From the NCBI GenBank assembly GCA_000342265.1, contig CP004348.1, positions 372,001-436,000 of the forward strand: DNA of 64,000 bases, written 5' to 3'. Made by a program: the position numbers and the translations under genes. Each line of letters opens with the position of its first letter. The stretch's first letter is position 1. Positions 14,974 through 24,377 of the stretch are shown in pieces. The stretch is from a beta proteobacterium CB (GTDB taxonomy: Bacteria > Pseudomonadota > Gammaproteobacteria > Burkholderiales > Burkholderiaceae). The notes below the pieces were generated by a model. That model worked only from the letters and a program-made list of their open reading frames with translations. It made no database searches and was not told the origin of the DNA.

Positions 14974-17900
14974 ATGAGTCACTTTTTAGATCGCCTCAAG
15001 TTTTTATCTGCAGATAAAGAAGAGTTTTCAGATGGCCATGGTGTGACGGTCGGAGAAGACCGCACGTGGGAAGACGCTTATCGTTCGCGCTGGCAGCACG
15101 ATAAGATCGTACGTTCAACGCATGGTACCAATTGCACGGGATCATGTTCTTGGAAAATTTACGTCAAAGGCGGCATTGTTACTTGGGAAACTCAGCAAAC
15201 TGATTACCCGCGCACTAGACCTGACCTGCCTAATCACGAGCCTCGGGGTTGCGCACGCGGCGCAAGCTACAGCTGGTATATGTATAGCGCCAATCGCGTG
15301 AAGTATCCAATGATTCGCGGCCGACTGCTAAAGCAGTGGCGTGAAGCAAAGTCGGTCGCCAAATCTCCGGTAGATGCTTGGGCAAATTTAGTTGAAAATA
15401 CTGCTAAGCGCAAAGAGTGGATGGAGTTACGGGGTAAGGGTGGTTTCGTTCGCAGTTCGTGGGATGAGGTAAATGAAATCATTGCCGCAGCGAATGTCTA
15501 TACGATTAAAAAGCATGGACCCGATCGGATTATTGGCTTCTCTCCGATCCCAGCAATGTCAATGGTGAGTTATGCAGCTGGATCACGTTACTTAAGTCTA
15601 ATCGGTGGCGTATGCATGAGCTTTTACGATTGGTATTGTGATTTGCCGCCAGCTAGCCCCCAGGTATGGGGTGAGCAAACCGATGTGCCGGAATCTGCTG
15701 ATTGGTATAACTCTACTTTCATCATTGCATGGGGCTCTAACGTCCCTCAAACACGTACTCCCGATGCGCACTTTTTTACCGAGGTGAGATATAAGGGTGC
15801 TAAAACGGTGGCAATCACTCCGGACTATGCCGAAATTTCTAAATTAGCAGACATTTGGATGCACCCTAAGCAGGGTACAGATGCTGCGATTGCGATGGCC
15901 ATGGGGCATGTCATTCTGAAAGAGTTTTATTTCAATAAGCGCACTGAGTATTTTGATGATTACGTACGTCGCTATACAGATATGCCAAATCTGGTGATGC
16001 TGGAAGAAAAAGTATTGGATGACGGCAGAAAAGTATTGGTTCCTGGACGCTATGCGCGTTCAAGCGATTTTGATGGCAAGCTTGGCCAGACTAATGACGC
16101 CGACTGGAAAACGGTTGCATTCGATACGGCTGGCAAGCCGGTAGTACCGAATGGGTCCATTGGATTTAGATGGGGTCCGGAGGGACGTAAAGACCAGGGT
16201 AAATGGAATCTAGAATCAAAAGAAGCTAATTACGGTAATGATGTGAAATTGAAGTTATCACTAATGGAGGATCAGTCAATACATGATGTTGTCCCCGTTG
16301 GATTCCCATACTTTGGTGGTATTGATACACCATATTTTGATGCAAATAAGCAAAGTGATGTTCTTGTTCAGAATATACCTGCTAAGAAAATTATTCTTAC
16401 TGAGAATGGCGTTGAAAAAGAAGTATTTGTAGCAACAGTTTTTGACTTATTGGCAGGTAATTATGGAATTGACCGTGGATTAGGTGGTGAGTGCGCCAAA
16501 TCTTATGATGACAATGGTCCTTATACTCCAGCATGGCAAGAATCCATTACCGGAGTAAAGCGTGAGCAAGTAATCACAGTGGCTCGTCAATTTGCAGAAA
16601 ATGCAGAAAAGACTAAAGGCAAGTCAATGGTCATTATTGGCGCTGCGATGAATCATTGGTATCACTGTGATATGAATTACCGCGGCATCATCAATATGTT
16701 AATGATGTGTGGCTGTATCGGCCAGAGCGGTGGTGGCTGGGCTCACTATGTAGGTCAAGAAAAATTGCGCCCACAAACTGGTTGGACCCCCCTGGCTTTT
16801 GCACTGGATTGGATTCGTCCACCGCGTCAGCAAAACTCTACCAGTTTCTTTTATGCGCATACCGATCAATGGCGCTATGAAAAACTTGGTATGGAGGAGG
16901 TGTTATCGCCCCTAGCAAATAAAGAGGAGTACACGGGCAGCATGATTGACTTTAACGTCCGTGCAGAGCGGATGGGTTGGTTGCCATCAGCTCCCCAGTT
17001 AAAGACAAATCCCCTTGAGGTTGTAAAAGAGGCTCTTGCTGCAGGTAAAGATCCTAAGAAATATGTTGTTGATGGCTTGAAGTCTGGAACATTACAAATG
17101 AGTTGCGAGGACCCAGATCATCCAAGCAATTGGCCGCGAAATATGTTCGTATGGAGATCTAATATTTTAGGATCCTCAGGAAAAGGGCACGAGTATTTTT
17201 TAAAACACCTACTGGGAACAAGTCACGGTGTTCAGGGCAAGGATCTTGGAGCTGATGAGGCAAGACCTTCTGAAGTCGAGTGGCATGATAAGGCGCCTGA
17301 AGGCAAGCTTGATTTATTAGTGACCTTAGATTTTCGGATGAGTACTACCTGTTTGTATTCCGACATTGTTCTACCTACTGCTACTTGGTATGAGAAGAAT
17401 GACCTTAATACTAGCGACATGCATCCATTTATCCATCCGTTATCTACAGCCGTTGACCCCGCTTGGGAGGCTCGTAGTGATTGGGATATCTATAAAGGAT
17501 TTGCGAAAAAGTTTTCAGAGGTGTGCGTAGGTCATCTGGGTGTTGAAAAAGAGATTGTGATGACTCCCTTAATGCACGACACGCCCGCTGAATTAGCTCA
17601 GGCATTTGATGTGCAGGAATGGAAGAAAGGTGAGTGCGATCTCATACCCGGAAAAACTGCGCCTCAAATTGCCGTAGTAGAGCGTGACTATCCAAATACT
17701 TATAACCGCTTTACGGCCTTAGGTCCGCTCATGGACAAGGTTGGAAACGGTGGGAAGGGTATTGCTTGGGATACCAAGGTTGAAGTGGAGCAGTTGCGGG
17801 AGCTCAATGGTCGTGTTGAGCATGGCGAGATGAAGGGGATGGCAAAAATCTCAACGGATATTGATGCTGCTGAGGTTGTATTAATGCTTGCTCCTGAGAC

Positions 17901-18747
17901 AAATGGTCATGTAGCAGTCAAGGCTTGGGATGCATTATCCAAAATCACGGGCCTTGAGCATGCGCATTTAGCTTTGCATCGCGAGGATGAGAAGATTCGT
18001 TTCCGTGATATTCAGGCGCAGCCAAGAAAGATCATCAGTTCGCCAACTTGGTCTGGACTGGAGAGTGAAAAAGTTTCTTATAACGCTTGTTATACAAACG
18101 TTCATGAGTACATTCCTTGGAGAACATTGACTGGCCGTCAACAGTTCTATCAGGATCACAAGTGGATGCGGGCATTTGGCGAAGGATTTGTTTCTTATAG
18201 ACCGCCGGTAGATTTAAAGACCATTATTGAGGTCAAGGGCATTAAGCCTAATGGAAATAAAGAAATTGTTTTGAACTTCATTACGCCGCATCAAAAGTGG
18301 GGCATTCATTCCACCTATAGCGATAACTTGATGATGCTGACTCTGAATCGTGGTGGACCAGTCGTTTGGTTGAGTGAAGATGATGCGGTTAAAGCTGGTA
18401 TTGTGGATAACGATTGGGTTGAGCTATATAACGCCAATGGAGCAATAGCAGCGAGAGCTGTCGTGAGCCAAAGGGTAAATCCAGGAATGGTCATGATGTA
18501 TCACGCTCAAGAGAAGATCATCAATACGCCAGGATCTGAGATTACTGGTATGCGCGGTGGTATTCATAACTCGGTAACGCGGATTGTTCTTAAGCCCACA
18601 CACATGATTGGTGGTTATGCGCAACTTAGTTATGGATTTAATTACTACGGAACGATTGGAACTAACCGAGATGAGTTTGTGACAGTTCGGAAGATGCGAA
18701 ATATTGATTGGCTTGATAGTGAAAATGCCAACACAGTTCAAGCGTAA
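14974..18747 (+). CDS. narG: Respiratory nitrate reductase alpha subunit NarG, 1257 aa
   Basis: The catalytic molybdenum subunit on the cytoplasmic face of the membrane; it reduces nitrate to nitrite. His50, Cys54 and Cys58 in THGTNCTGSCSW and the cysteine in PRGCARG are the FS0 iron-sulfur ligands, at the same numbers as in E. coli for the first three. The molybdenum-ligand aspartate lies in YDWYCDLPPASP. Length and ends are complete, and there is no Tat signal beyond the remnant seen in all NarG proteins. Molybdenum-cofactor genes are not in this window and must be supplied elsewhere. Confidence 0.97.
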   Translation: MSHFLDRLKFLSADKEEFSDGHGVTVGEDRTWEDAYRSRWQHDKIVRSTHGTNCTGSCSWKIYVKGGIVTWETQQTDYPRTRPDLPNHEPRGCARGASYSWYMYSANRVKYPMIRGRLLKQWREAKSVAKSPVDAWANLVENTAKRKEWMELRGKGGFVRSSWDEVNEIIAAANVYTIKKHGPDRIIGFSPIPAMSMVSYAAGSRYLSLIGGVCMSFYDWYCDLPPASPQVWGEQTDVPESADWYNSTFIIAWGSNVPQTRTPDAHFFTEVRYKGAKTVAITPDYAEISKLADIWMHPKQGTDAAIAMAMGHVILKEFYFNKRTEYFDDYVRRYTDMPNLVMLEEKVLDDGRKVLVPGRYARSSDFDGKLGQTNDADWKTVAFDTAGKPVVPNGSIGFRWGPEGRKDQGKWNLESKEANYGNDVKLKLSLMEDQSIHDVVPVGFPYFGGIDTPYFDANKQSDVLVQNIPAKKIILTENGVEKEVFVATVFDLLAGNYGIDRGLGGECAKSYDDNGPYTPAWQESITGVKREQVITVARQFAENAEKTKGKSMVIIGAAMNHWYHCDMNYRGIINMLMMCGCIGQSGGGWAHYVGQEKLRPQTGWTPLAFALDWIRPPRQQNSTSFFYAHTDQWRYEKLGMEEVLSPLANKEEYTGSMIDFNVRAERMGWLPSAPQLKTNPLEVVKEALAAGKDPKKYVVDGLKSGTLQMSCEDPDHPSNWPRNMFVWRSNILGSSGKGHEYFLKHLLGTSHGVQGKDLGADEARPSEVEWHDKAPEGKLDLLVTLDFRMSTTCLYSDIVLPTATWYEKNDLNTSDMHPFIHPLSTAVDPAWEARSDWDIYKGFAKKFSEVCVGHLGVEKEIVMTPLMHDTPAELAQAFDVQEWKKGECDLIPGKTAPQIAVVERDYPNTYNRFTALGPLMDKVGNGGKGIAWDTKVEVEQLRELNGRVEHGEMKGMAKISTDIDAAEVVLMLAPETNGHVAVKAWDALSKITGLEHAHLALHREDEKIRFRDIQAQPRKIISSPTWSGLESEKVSYNACYTNVHEYIPWRTLTGRQQFYQDHKWMRAFGEGFVSYRPPVDLKTIIEVKGIKPNGNKEIVLNFITPHQKWGIHSTYSDNLMMLTLNRGGPVVWLSEDDAVKAGIVDNDWVELYNANGAIAARAVVSQRVNPGMVMMYHAQEKIINTPGSEITGMRGGIHNSVTRIVLKPTHMIGGYAQLSYGFNYYGTIGTNRDEFVTVRKMRNIDWLDSENANTVQA

Positions 18748-18759
18748 CGGAGAAAATAG

Positions 18760-20283
18760 ATGAAAATTCGCGCACAAATTGGCATGGTCTTAAATCTGGA
18801 TAAATGTATCGGCTGTCACACATGCTCCGTTACTTGCAAGCAGGTTTGGACGAATCGTCCAGGGATGGAGTACGCCTGGTTTAATAACGTTGAAACAAAA
18901 CCAGGAATCGGTTACCCAAAAAATTGGGAAGATCAAGAGAAGTGGAAGGGTGGCTGGAAGCGTAAAAGCAATGGCAAGATTGAGCCTAAACAAGGTGGTA
19001 GGTCCAAGATTTGGATGAACTTATTTGGCAACCCTAATTTGCCAGAAATAGACGATTACTACGAACCATTTACATTTGACTATGAGCATTTACAAAGCGC
19101 TCCCGAATCTAAGGCCACTCCGACTGCTCGCCCAAGAAGCTTAATCACTGGCAAGCGCATGGAGAAGATAGAGTGGGGCCCAAACTGGGAAGAAATTCTT
19201 GGTGGTGAGTTCGCAAAACGTAGTAAAGACTCCAACTTTGATCAAATGCAAAAAGACGTATGGGGACAGTTCGAAAATACATTCATGATGTATATGCCAC
19301 GTCTGTGTGAGCATTGTTTGAACCCTGCTTGCGTTGCATCTTGTCCATCAGGTTCTATTTACAAGCGTGAAGAGGATGGGATTGTTTTAATTGACCAGGA
19401 TAAATGCCGTGGATGGCGTATGTGCGTCTCTGCATGTCCGTACAAAAAGATTTATTACAACTGGAAAAGCGGTAAAGCAGAGAAATGCATTTTCTGCTAT
19501 CCACGTATTGAGGCGGGTCAACCAACAGTCTGTTCGGAAACCTGTGTTGGCCGTATCCGTTATTTAGGTGTCATGCTTTACGATGCCGACCAAATTGAAA
19601 GCGCTGCCAGCGTTGAGAACGAAAAAGATTTATATAAAGCACAGTTGAAGGTATTTTTGGATCCAAATGATCCAGAAGTACAGAAACAAGCTTTAGCTGA
19701 CGGCGTGCCTCCATCTTGGGTGGAGTCTGCCAAAAAGAGTCCTGTATACAAAATGGCGATGGATTGGAAAATTGCATTACCACTTCATCCAGAATATAGA
19801 ACGCTTCCAATGGTTTGGTATGTTCCACCACTTTCCCCGGTTACTGGGGCAGTGGAGGCTGGTTATGTCGGAGTAAATGGCCATATTCCAGATGTGAAGC
19901 AGTTACGTATTCCGGTGCAATATTTAGCCAATATGTTAACTGCTGGAGATGAGGCTCCGGTGATATCCGCCTTAGAAAAAATGTTGGCAATGAGGGCATG
20001 GCAGCGAGATAAGCATGTGGATGGCACACGCAATCTAGAGGCATTGAAACAGGCTGGCATCTCCGAAGATCAGGTAGAAGATATGTATCAGACCATGGCG
20101 ATTGCTAACTATGAAGATCGTTTTGTCATTCCAACATCGCATCGTGAGTATGCAGAAAATACATTCGATATGAAGGGAAGTTGCGGCTTTACTTTTGGAA
20201 ACGGATGCTCTGATGGCGACTCTGAAGCAAGTCTCTTCGGCGGTACTAAGCGTCGCACCATTCCAATTAAGCCGGCTGTTTAG
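18760..20283 (+). CDS. narH: Respiratory nitrate reductase beta subunit NarH, 507 aa
   Basis: The electron-transfer subunit with four iron-sulfur clusters. Cysteine groups are visible at CIGCHTCSVTCKQVW (near residue 19), CEHCLNPACVASCPSG (near 184), CRGWRMCVSACPYKK (near 217) and CIFCYPRIEAGQPTVCSETCVGR (near 244). The Trp in CRGWRMC marks the 3Fe-4S site, as in other NarH proteins. It passes electrons from NarI hemes to NarG. It follows narG by 12 bp and is complete. Confidence 0.97.
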   Translation: MKIRAQIGMVLNLDKCIGCHTCSVTCKQVWTNRPGMEYAWFNNVETKPGIGYPKNWEDQEKWKGGWKRKSNGKIEPKQGGRSKIWMNLFGNPNLPEIDDYYEPFTFDYEHLQSAPESKATPTARPRSLITGKRMEKIEWGPNWEEILGGEFAKRSKDSNFDQMQKDVWGQFENTFMMYMPRLCEHCLNPACVASCPSGSIYKREEDGIVLIDQDKCRGWRMCVSACPYKKIYYNWKSGKAEKCIFCYPRIEAGQPTVCSETCVGRIRYLGVMLYDADQIESAASVENEKDLYKAQLKVFLDPNDPEVQKQALADGVPPSWVESAKKSPVYKMAMDWKIALPLHPEYRTLPMVWYVPPLSPVTGAVEAGYVGVNGHIPDVKQLRIPVQYLANMLTAGDEAPVISALEKMLAMRAWQRDKHVDGTRNLEALKQAGISEDQVEDMYQTMAIANYEDRFVIPTSHREYAENTFDMKGSCGFTFGNGCSDGDSEASLFGGTKRRTIPIKPAV

Positions 20284-20288
20284 GAGAA

Positions 20289-20969
20289 ATGATGAAACAT
20301 TCACTACCATTACGAGCGCTTTCTAGATTTCTTCAGTATCCAGATGCAGAGATTATTCAGCATTCAGCCGAAGTGACTAGTGCGCTATTGGCAATGCCAA
20401 AGCTCAATAAAAAGGTTTATGCCGGTCTAGTTGATTTTGTTAACCACCTGGAATCTGCAGATTTGTATGACCTGCAGGAAGAATATGTAGAGTGCTTTGA
20501 TCGAGGTAGGGCGACATCCCTGCACTTGTTTGAGCATGTTCATGGAGACTCTCGTGAGCGCGGTCAAGCTATGGTTGACTTACTTCAAACTTATAAAGAT
20601 GGTGGTTTAGAGTTAAGCGCTAATGAGCTTCCCGATCACTTGTCGGTAATTCTCGAGTTTGCCTCAACACTACCCTTAGATCAGTCCAGGCAATTTATTG
20701 GGGAAATGGCCCATATCTTGAATGCCGTCTACTCCACTTTAGTTGCTCGTAACAACCGTTACGCATGGTTGATAGCTGCAGCTATAGAGTTCTCCGGTGA
20801 AAAATTCAAAATTGTTGAATTGAAGATTGAGGAAGAGTCTATGGATGAAGAGTGGGCAGAGCCTCCAGCATTTGGCGGATGCTCAACCCGTGGCCAATCC
20901 AAACCTGGTGAAGAGCAACCGCTTCAATTTGTCAAACGTGCGAAAGAGTTCAAAGGAGTTCAGCCATGA
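20289..20969 (+). CDS. narJ: Nitrate reductase assembly chaperone NarJ, 226 aa
   Basis: A cytoplasmic chaperone needed to insert the molybdenum cofactor into NarG before membrane attachment. It has the helical TorD-like fold and the conserved segment LQEEYVECFDRGRATSLHLFEHVHGDSRERGQAM in pieces (EYVECFDRGR, LHLFEHVHGDSRERGQ). It starts 5 bp after narH and overlaps narI by 4 bp. The C-terminal tail is acidic then Pro/Gly-rich, as is usual. Confidence 0.95.
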   Translation: MMKHSLPLRALSRFLQYPDAEIIQHSAEVTSALLAMPKLNKKVYAGLVDFVNHLESADLYDLQEEYVECFDRGRATSLHLFEHVHGDSRERGQAMVDLLQTYKDGGLELSANELPDHLSVILEFASTLPLDQSRQFIGEMAHILNAVYSTLVARNNRYAWLIAAAIEFSGEKFKIVELKIEEESMDEEWAEPPAFGGCSTRGQSKPGEEQPLQFVKRAKEFKGVQP

Positions 20970-21667
20970 GCTATCTAGATACATTTATTTTTGGAATTTA
21001 TCCTTATATTTGCCTTGCGGTATTTTTTGTAGGAAGTCTTATTCGGTTTGATAGGGATCAGTACACCTGGAAAAGCGACTCAAGCCAATTATTACGTAAG
21101 AAACAATTGCGCATAGGCAGCATCTTCTTTCATATTGGCGTGCTCTTTTTATTCTTTGGCCACTTCTTTGGCATGCTGACACCACATTTCTTGTATGAGC
21201 CATTTATTACGGCCGGTCAAAAGCAAGTAATGGCTATGGCTAGCGGGGGAATTGCTGGGGTGTTTGGATTTATCGGCCTAACAATCTTATTGCACAGACG
21301 TTTAACTGATGACCGCATTCGCGCGACATCTAGGCCTAGCGATATTTTGATTGCAGTTTTGCTTTGGCTTCAGTTATTTCTTGGCCTTGCAACCATTCCT
21401 CTATCTGGCCAACATTTAGATGGTTCGGTCATGATGAAGCTGGCAGGCTGGGCTCAACATATAGTCACCTTACGTGGTGGAGCTGTTGAGTTATTAAGTG
21501 GGGTAGATTGGGTATTTAAATTGCACATGTTCTTAGGAATGACAATTTTCTTAATCTTTCCATTTACCCGACTTGTTCATATTTGGAGTGGGTTTGCATC
21601 CATCACCTATCTGGTAAGACCATATCAAATTGTACGTAGTAGAAAATTCGGTATGGGTCGTAAGTAA
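20966..21667 (+). CDS. narI: Respiratory nitrate reductase gamma subunit NarI, 233 aa
   Basis: The membrane cytochrome b that oxidises quinol and feeds NarH. Five membrane helices are seen. Heme ligands His56 and His66 (FFHIGVLFLFFGHFFGM) are at the same numbers as in E. coli. A second pair, 18 residues apart (KLHMFLGM and RLVHIWS), matches the usual His187/His205. The start overlaps the narJ stop by 4 bp. Confidence 0.96.
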   Translation: MSYLDTFIFGIYPYICLAVFFVGSLIRFDRDQYTWKSDSSQLLRKKQLRIGSIFFHIGVLFLFFGHFFGMLTPHFLYEPFITAGQKQVMAMASGGIAGVFGFIGLTILLHRRLTDDRIRATSRPSDILIAVLLWLQLFLGLATIPLSGQHLDGSVMMKLAGWAQHIVTLRGGAVELLSGVDWVFKLHMFLGMTIFLIFPFTRLVHIWSGFASITYLVRPYQIVRSRKFGMGRK

Positions 21668-21686
21668 ACGATGAGAGCAATTGACG

Positions 21687-22361
21687 ATGCCAGATGAGTT
21701 ATTAGATCGACTGCGCAAATTTCGGACAGAATATTTCCCGGCGCATCGCCAAGAATTTACAAGCCTTATTCAAAATGGGCAGACACCTAAAACCTTATTT
21801 TTAGGTTGTTCTGATTCCAGAATTGTTCCATATTTACTTACCGGAACGGGGCCTGGAGACTTGTTTATTTTGCGCAATGTAGGCGCCATTGTTCCACCTT
21901 ACGATGGTTCCTATGGTATTCATGGGACGGCTGCAGGAATTGAATTTGCAGTAATGCAACTTAATGTTAGTCGAATTGTTGTATGTGGACATAGTCATTG
22001 TGGGGCAGTCAGGTCAGCTTATGAAGGGGTGCCAGAAGAGGCGATTAATTTAAGTGCTTGGCTTGAATTAATTGATGAGGCACTTTTGCCGGTCTGCCAA
22101 ACCCCTGAGGCACTCCGAAGGGTGGAGCAACGCTCAGTCATCTTGCAGCTAGAACGTTTAATGGAATACCCAATGGTTCGCTCACAAGTTGAAAACAAGG
22201 AGTTAACCCTTCACGGTTGGTATTACGTAATTGAAGAGGGTGAAGTGCAGGTATTTGATGTAACTGAAGGAAAGTTTATCCCGGCGCACCATGCAGATAG
22301 CTGCGGAACCGGGCCTTACGCTGATGATCATTTTGACGGAGATCCAAAACATGTCGAATAA
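21687..22361 (+). CDS. Beta-class carbonic anhydrase
   Basis: Interconverts CO2 and bicarbonate. Zinc ligands and the catalytic dyad are visible in LGCSDSRIVP (Cys, Asp, Arg) and VVCGHSHCGAVR (His, Cys). The start is set at ATG 21687 rather than the TTG two codons upstream. It lies 19 bp after narI and overlaps the nitroreductase-like gene by 11 bp. It therefore rides in the nar operon and may balance bicarbonate or pH during anaerobic growth (inference). Confidence 0.9.
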   Translation: MPDELLDRLRKFRTEYFPAHRQEFTSLIQNGQTPKTLFLGCSDSRIVPYLLTGTGPGDLFILRNVGAIVPPYDGSYGIHGTAAGIEFAVMQLNVSRIVVCGHSHCGAVRSAYEGVPEEAINLSAWLELIDEALLPVCQTPEALRRVEQRSVILQLERLMEYPMVRSQVENKELTLHGWYYVIEEGEVQVFDVTEGKFIPAHHADSCGTGPYADDHFDGDPKHVE

Positions 22362-22941
22362 CCAGACTGCAGAAATGGCGGCAGCATTAATTAGCTCAAG
22401 ACAATCATTTTTGCCTAAAAGGCTATTTCAGCCTGGGCCTACCCCAGAGCAATTGGAAACTATTTTTTCGATGGCTGCGACGGCGCCTGATCATAATTTG
22501 ACTCGTCCGTGGCGTTTTGTTATCTGCCCTCTTGAGTGCAGGGGATTATTAGCGGACGCCTTTGCAAAATCATTGCTTGAGCGGGACCCGGGTGCAACTG
22601 AGCAACAAGTTCAGGACGCCATGGTGAAAGCCCATAGAGCACCTTTGGTAATGCTAGCAATTGTGAATGCTAGAGGTACGGATTCAGAAGTTCCACCTAG
22701 CGAACGAATCATTTCCGCTGGATGTGCCATACAGAACATCTTTTTAATTTCCCATGCTATGGGGTTTGGTGCAAGCCCAACAAGTGGTAAATCAATGTAT
22801 ATGAAGCCGGTAAGGGAGCTATTTGGCCTTCAAGATTACGAGGATCCATTATGTTTTATTAATATAGGTACGCCAGATAGATCCACCCCTCCAAAGCCAC
22901 GTATGATCCCTTCTGAATTTGTGTCTACATTGGAATTCTAA
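22351..22941 (+). CDS. Nitroreductase family protein
   Basis: An FMN-dependent nitroreductase-fold protein. It has the N-terminal SRQSFLPKRLFQPGPTPEQ (the usual RRSxR region), APDHNLTRPWRF, and the C-terminal INIGTPDRSTPPKPR. The open frame extends upstream, but ATG 22351 is preferred because GGAG lies 9 bp before it and the N-terminus then aligns with the family. It overlaps the carbonic anhydrase by 11 bp. The physiological electron acceptor is unknown; the family can reduce nitro compounds or quinones. Confidence 0.85.
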   Translation: MSNNQTAEMAAALISSRQSFLPKRLFQPGPTPEQLETIFSMAATAPDHNLTRPWRFVICPLECRGLLADAFAKSLLERDPGATEQQVQDAMVKAHRAPLVMLAIVNARGTDSEVPPSERIISAGCAIQNIFLISHAMGFGASPTSGKSMYMKPVRELFGLQDYEDPLCFINIGTPDRSTPPKPRMIPSEFVSTLEF

Positions 22942-23009
22942 GCGCCTAATTAATTAATAGCCTAAAGAAACATGGATTGAATATTGATTTCTGCTAAATT
23001 CTATAAGAT

Positions 23010-23558
23010 ATGAGTAATCGTTGGGAAAACTATCTATCTAGACTTAAAAAGTATATTCCGCCCGATCCTTATGGATTTTCTTGGCTAGAAATCCTTAGGA
23101 TTTGCTTTGGGGTAGATGTACTGATTATTGCTGTCATCATGTTTAATGAGCTAGTTGGCACAACTGAGCAAGCGGTGCCTATCAATGCTGCTTTTTTGGT
23201 GATGGCGCTGATGATTTTTCTAATGCCATCTAGCCCGATGTTTCATCCTAAGGCAATTATCGAAGGCAACGTGGTTTCTGCATTATTGGCTGCAGCCAGC
23301 GTCTCTATCTTCCCTTCGCCATTTGTGGGAATTCCAGCAGCGGTTGTCGCTTCAGCTTTAGCTATGTATAGTTTAAAGTGCTTTAGCCCAACAGCTTTAT
23401 TACTGGCAATGTTTATCGCCGCTGGAAATATTAGTAGCTATTACTTTGCGATCTATCCTATTTTTGCGGACTCGTTAGTCCTGGTTGCCGCTGCATATCT
23501 GTACGGAAAATTAACCAAGAAACCCTACCCGATTAAGGAACTTAGCAAACAGGGTTAA
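23010..23558 (+). CDS. HPP family membrane protein, 182 aa
   Basis: A small protein with about four to five membrane helices after a soluble N-terminus (WENYLSRLKKYIPPDP). The stretch SPMFHPKAIIEGNVVSALLAA corresponds to the HPP-family block that usually reads as a Pro-rich turn and GxxxSA helix, and CFSPTALLLAMFIA is its partner. HPP proteins of plants and cyanobacteria have been reported as nitrite transporters. The position at the end of a nar operon fits that idea, but substrate assignment here is inference. Confidence 0.7.
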   Translation: MSNRWENYLSRLKKYIPPDPYGFSWLEILRICFGVDVLIIAVIMFNELVGTTEQAVPINAAFLVMALMIFLMPSSPMFHPKAIIEGNVVSALLAAASVSIFPSPFVGIPAAVVASALAMYSLKCFSPTALLLAMFIAAGNISSYYFAIYPIFADSLVLVAAAYLYGKLTKKPYPIKELSKQG

Positions 23559-23653
23559 AAGCAACGCAACATATGTAATTTAGATTAAGTCCTAGTCTTG
23601 GGATGCGCTTTAAATTACCTCAATGCAGTATTTTTGACTAAGTGGGGGTGTGT

Positions 23654-23869
23654 ATGGGAAAGAAAGATTCTTGCCCGTTGGACGGAAGCTGGACTCGCGA
23701 TCATTGCACGGCATATAACGATCGTAAAAAGCATCAAACTCTGTCTGAGTGTGTGCATAGAGATAATTGCACTAATTTTAGGAAAATTATAGAGTCTGAT
23801 CTGGATGAGTCAGTATCAAGTTCAAAAAAAATTTTATTAAATGGAATTCCTAATATTTTTGAGGATTAA
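23654..23869 (+). CDS. Small cysteine-containing hypothetical protein
   Basis: About 71 residues with four cysteines spaced in the first half (DSCPLD, DHCTAY, SECVHRDNCTNF), which suggests a metal site or disulfides. The ATG at 23654 has a G-rich ribosome site (GGGGGTG) just upstream, so it is preferred over the GTG at 23642. I do not recognise a family. It trails the nar block and could be a real small protein or a chance frame. Confidence 0.4.
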   Translation: MGKKDSCPLDGSWTRDHCTAYNDRKKHQTLSECVHRDNCTNFRKIIESDLDESVSSSKKILLNGIPNIFED

Positions 23870-24377
23870 TTTCTTTTTTGGAGGCATTAATCGATACACT
23901 TGAAAACGCAAAATCTCCAATCTGAAATTAAACTACGAGAACCTTTAAATTTAGTTGGGTTATTTATCTAGGCGTTGCTTTGACTAAGGTTTAAGCTTCA
24001 AAAGACTTCGCAAATACCCAAATCTACAATAGAAGGACAGCTATTGCTAGATTAAGCGATCACATATTGGCCATTGAATTCTTATTATCAATGTTGTGTT
24101 TTTTGGATTTATCTTCGGGTACAAATAATGCATTTTTAGTTTATTTAATTTTTTTGCTACCTGAAGATCATTATTCATTATATCTTAAAATATAATGAAT
24201 AATGATCCAAGAAAAAGCAAAGTAGACAAAAAGCGAGAGTTAACTTTGATTGAGTTGATCTCCTGTGAGATGGGTAATTAAATCGCTATTTGACAACCAA
24301 AAGGAGCATCATTAAGGGACACATCTCGTTCACTTAAGTTTATTGATGGTTCGCAAAATATAAACCTAGATTCAAAT
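23870..24377. other. A/T-rich intergenic region before the exporter operon
   Basis: About 510 bases with no credible gene. It holds the long perfect inverted repeat at 24166-24207. The exporter promoter probably lies in its last 150 bases, but no convincing -35/-10 pair or FNR site was found. Confidence 0.5.
24166..24207. repeat. Perfect 18-bp inverted repeat with 6-nt loop
   Basis: GATCATTATTCATTATAT is followed by CTTAAA and by its exact reverse complement. The arms are A/T-rich and no T-run follows on either side, so it is not a classic terminator. It could be a protein-binding palindrome, a cruciform or a bidirectional stop. It lies 170 bp before the exporter genes. Confidence 0.75.
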
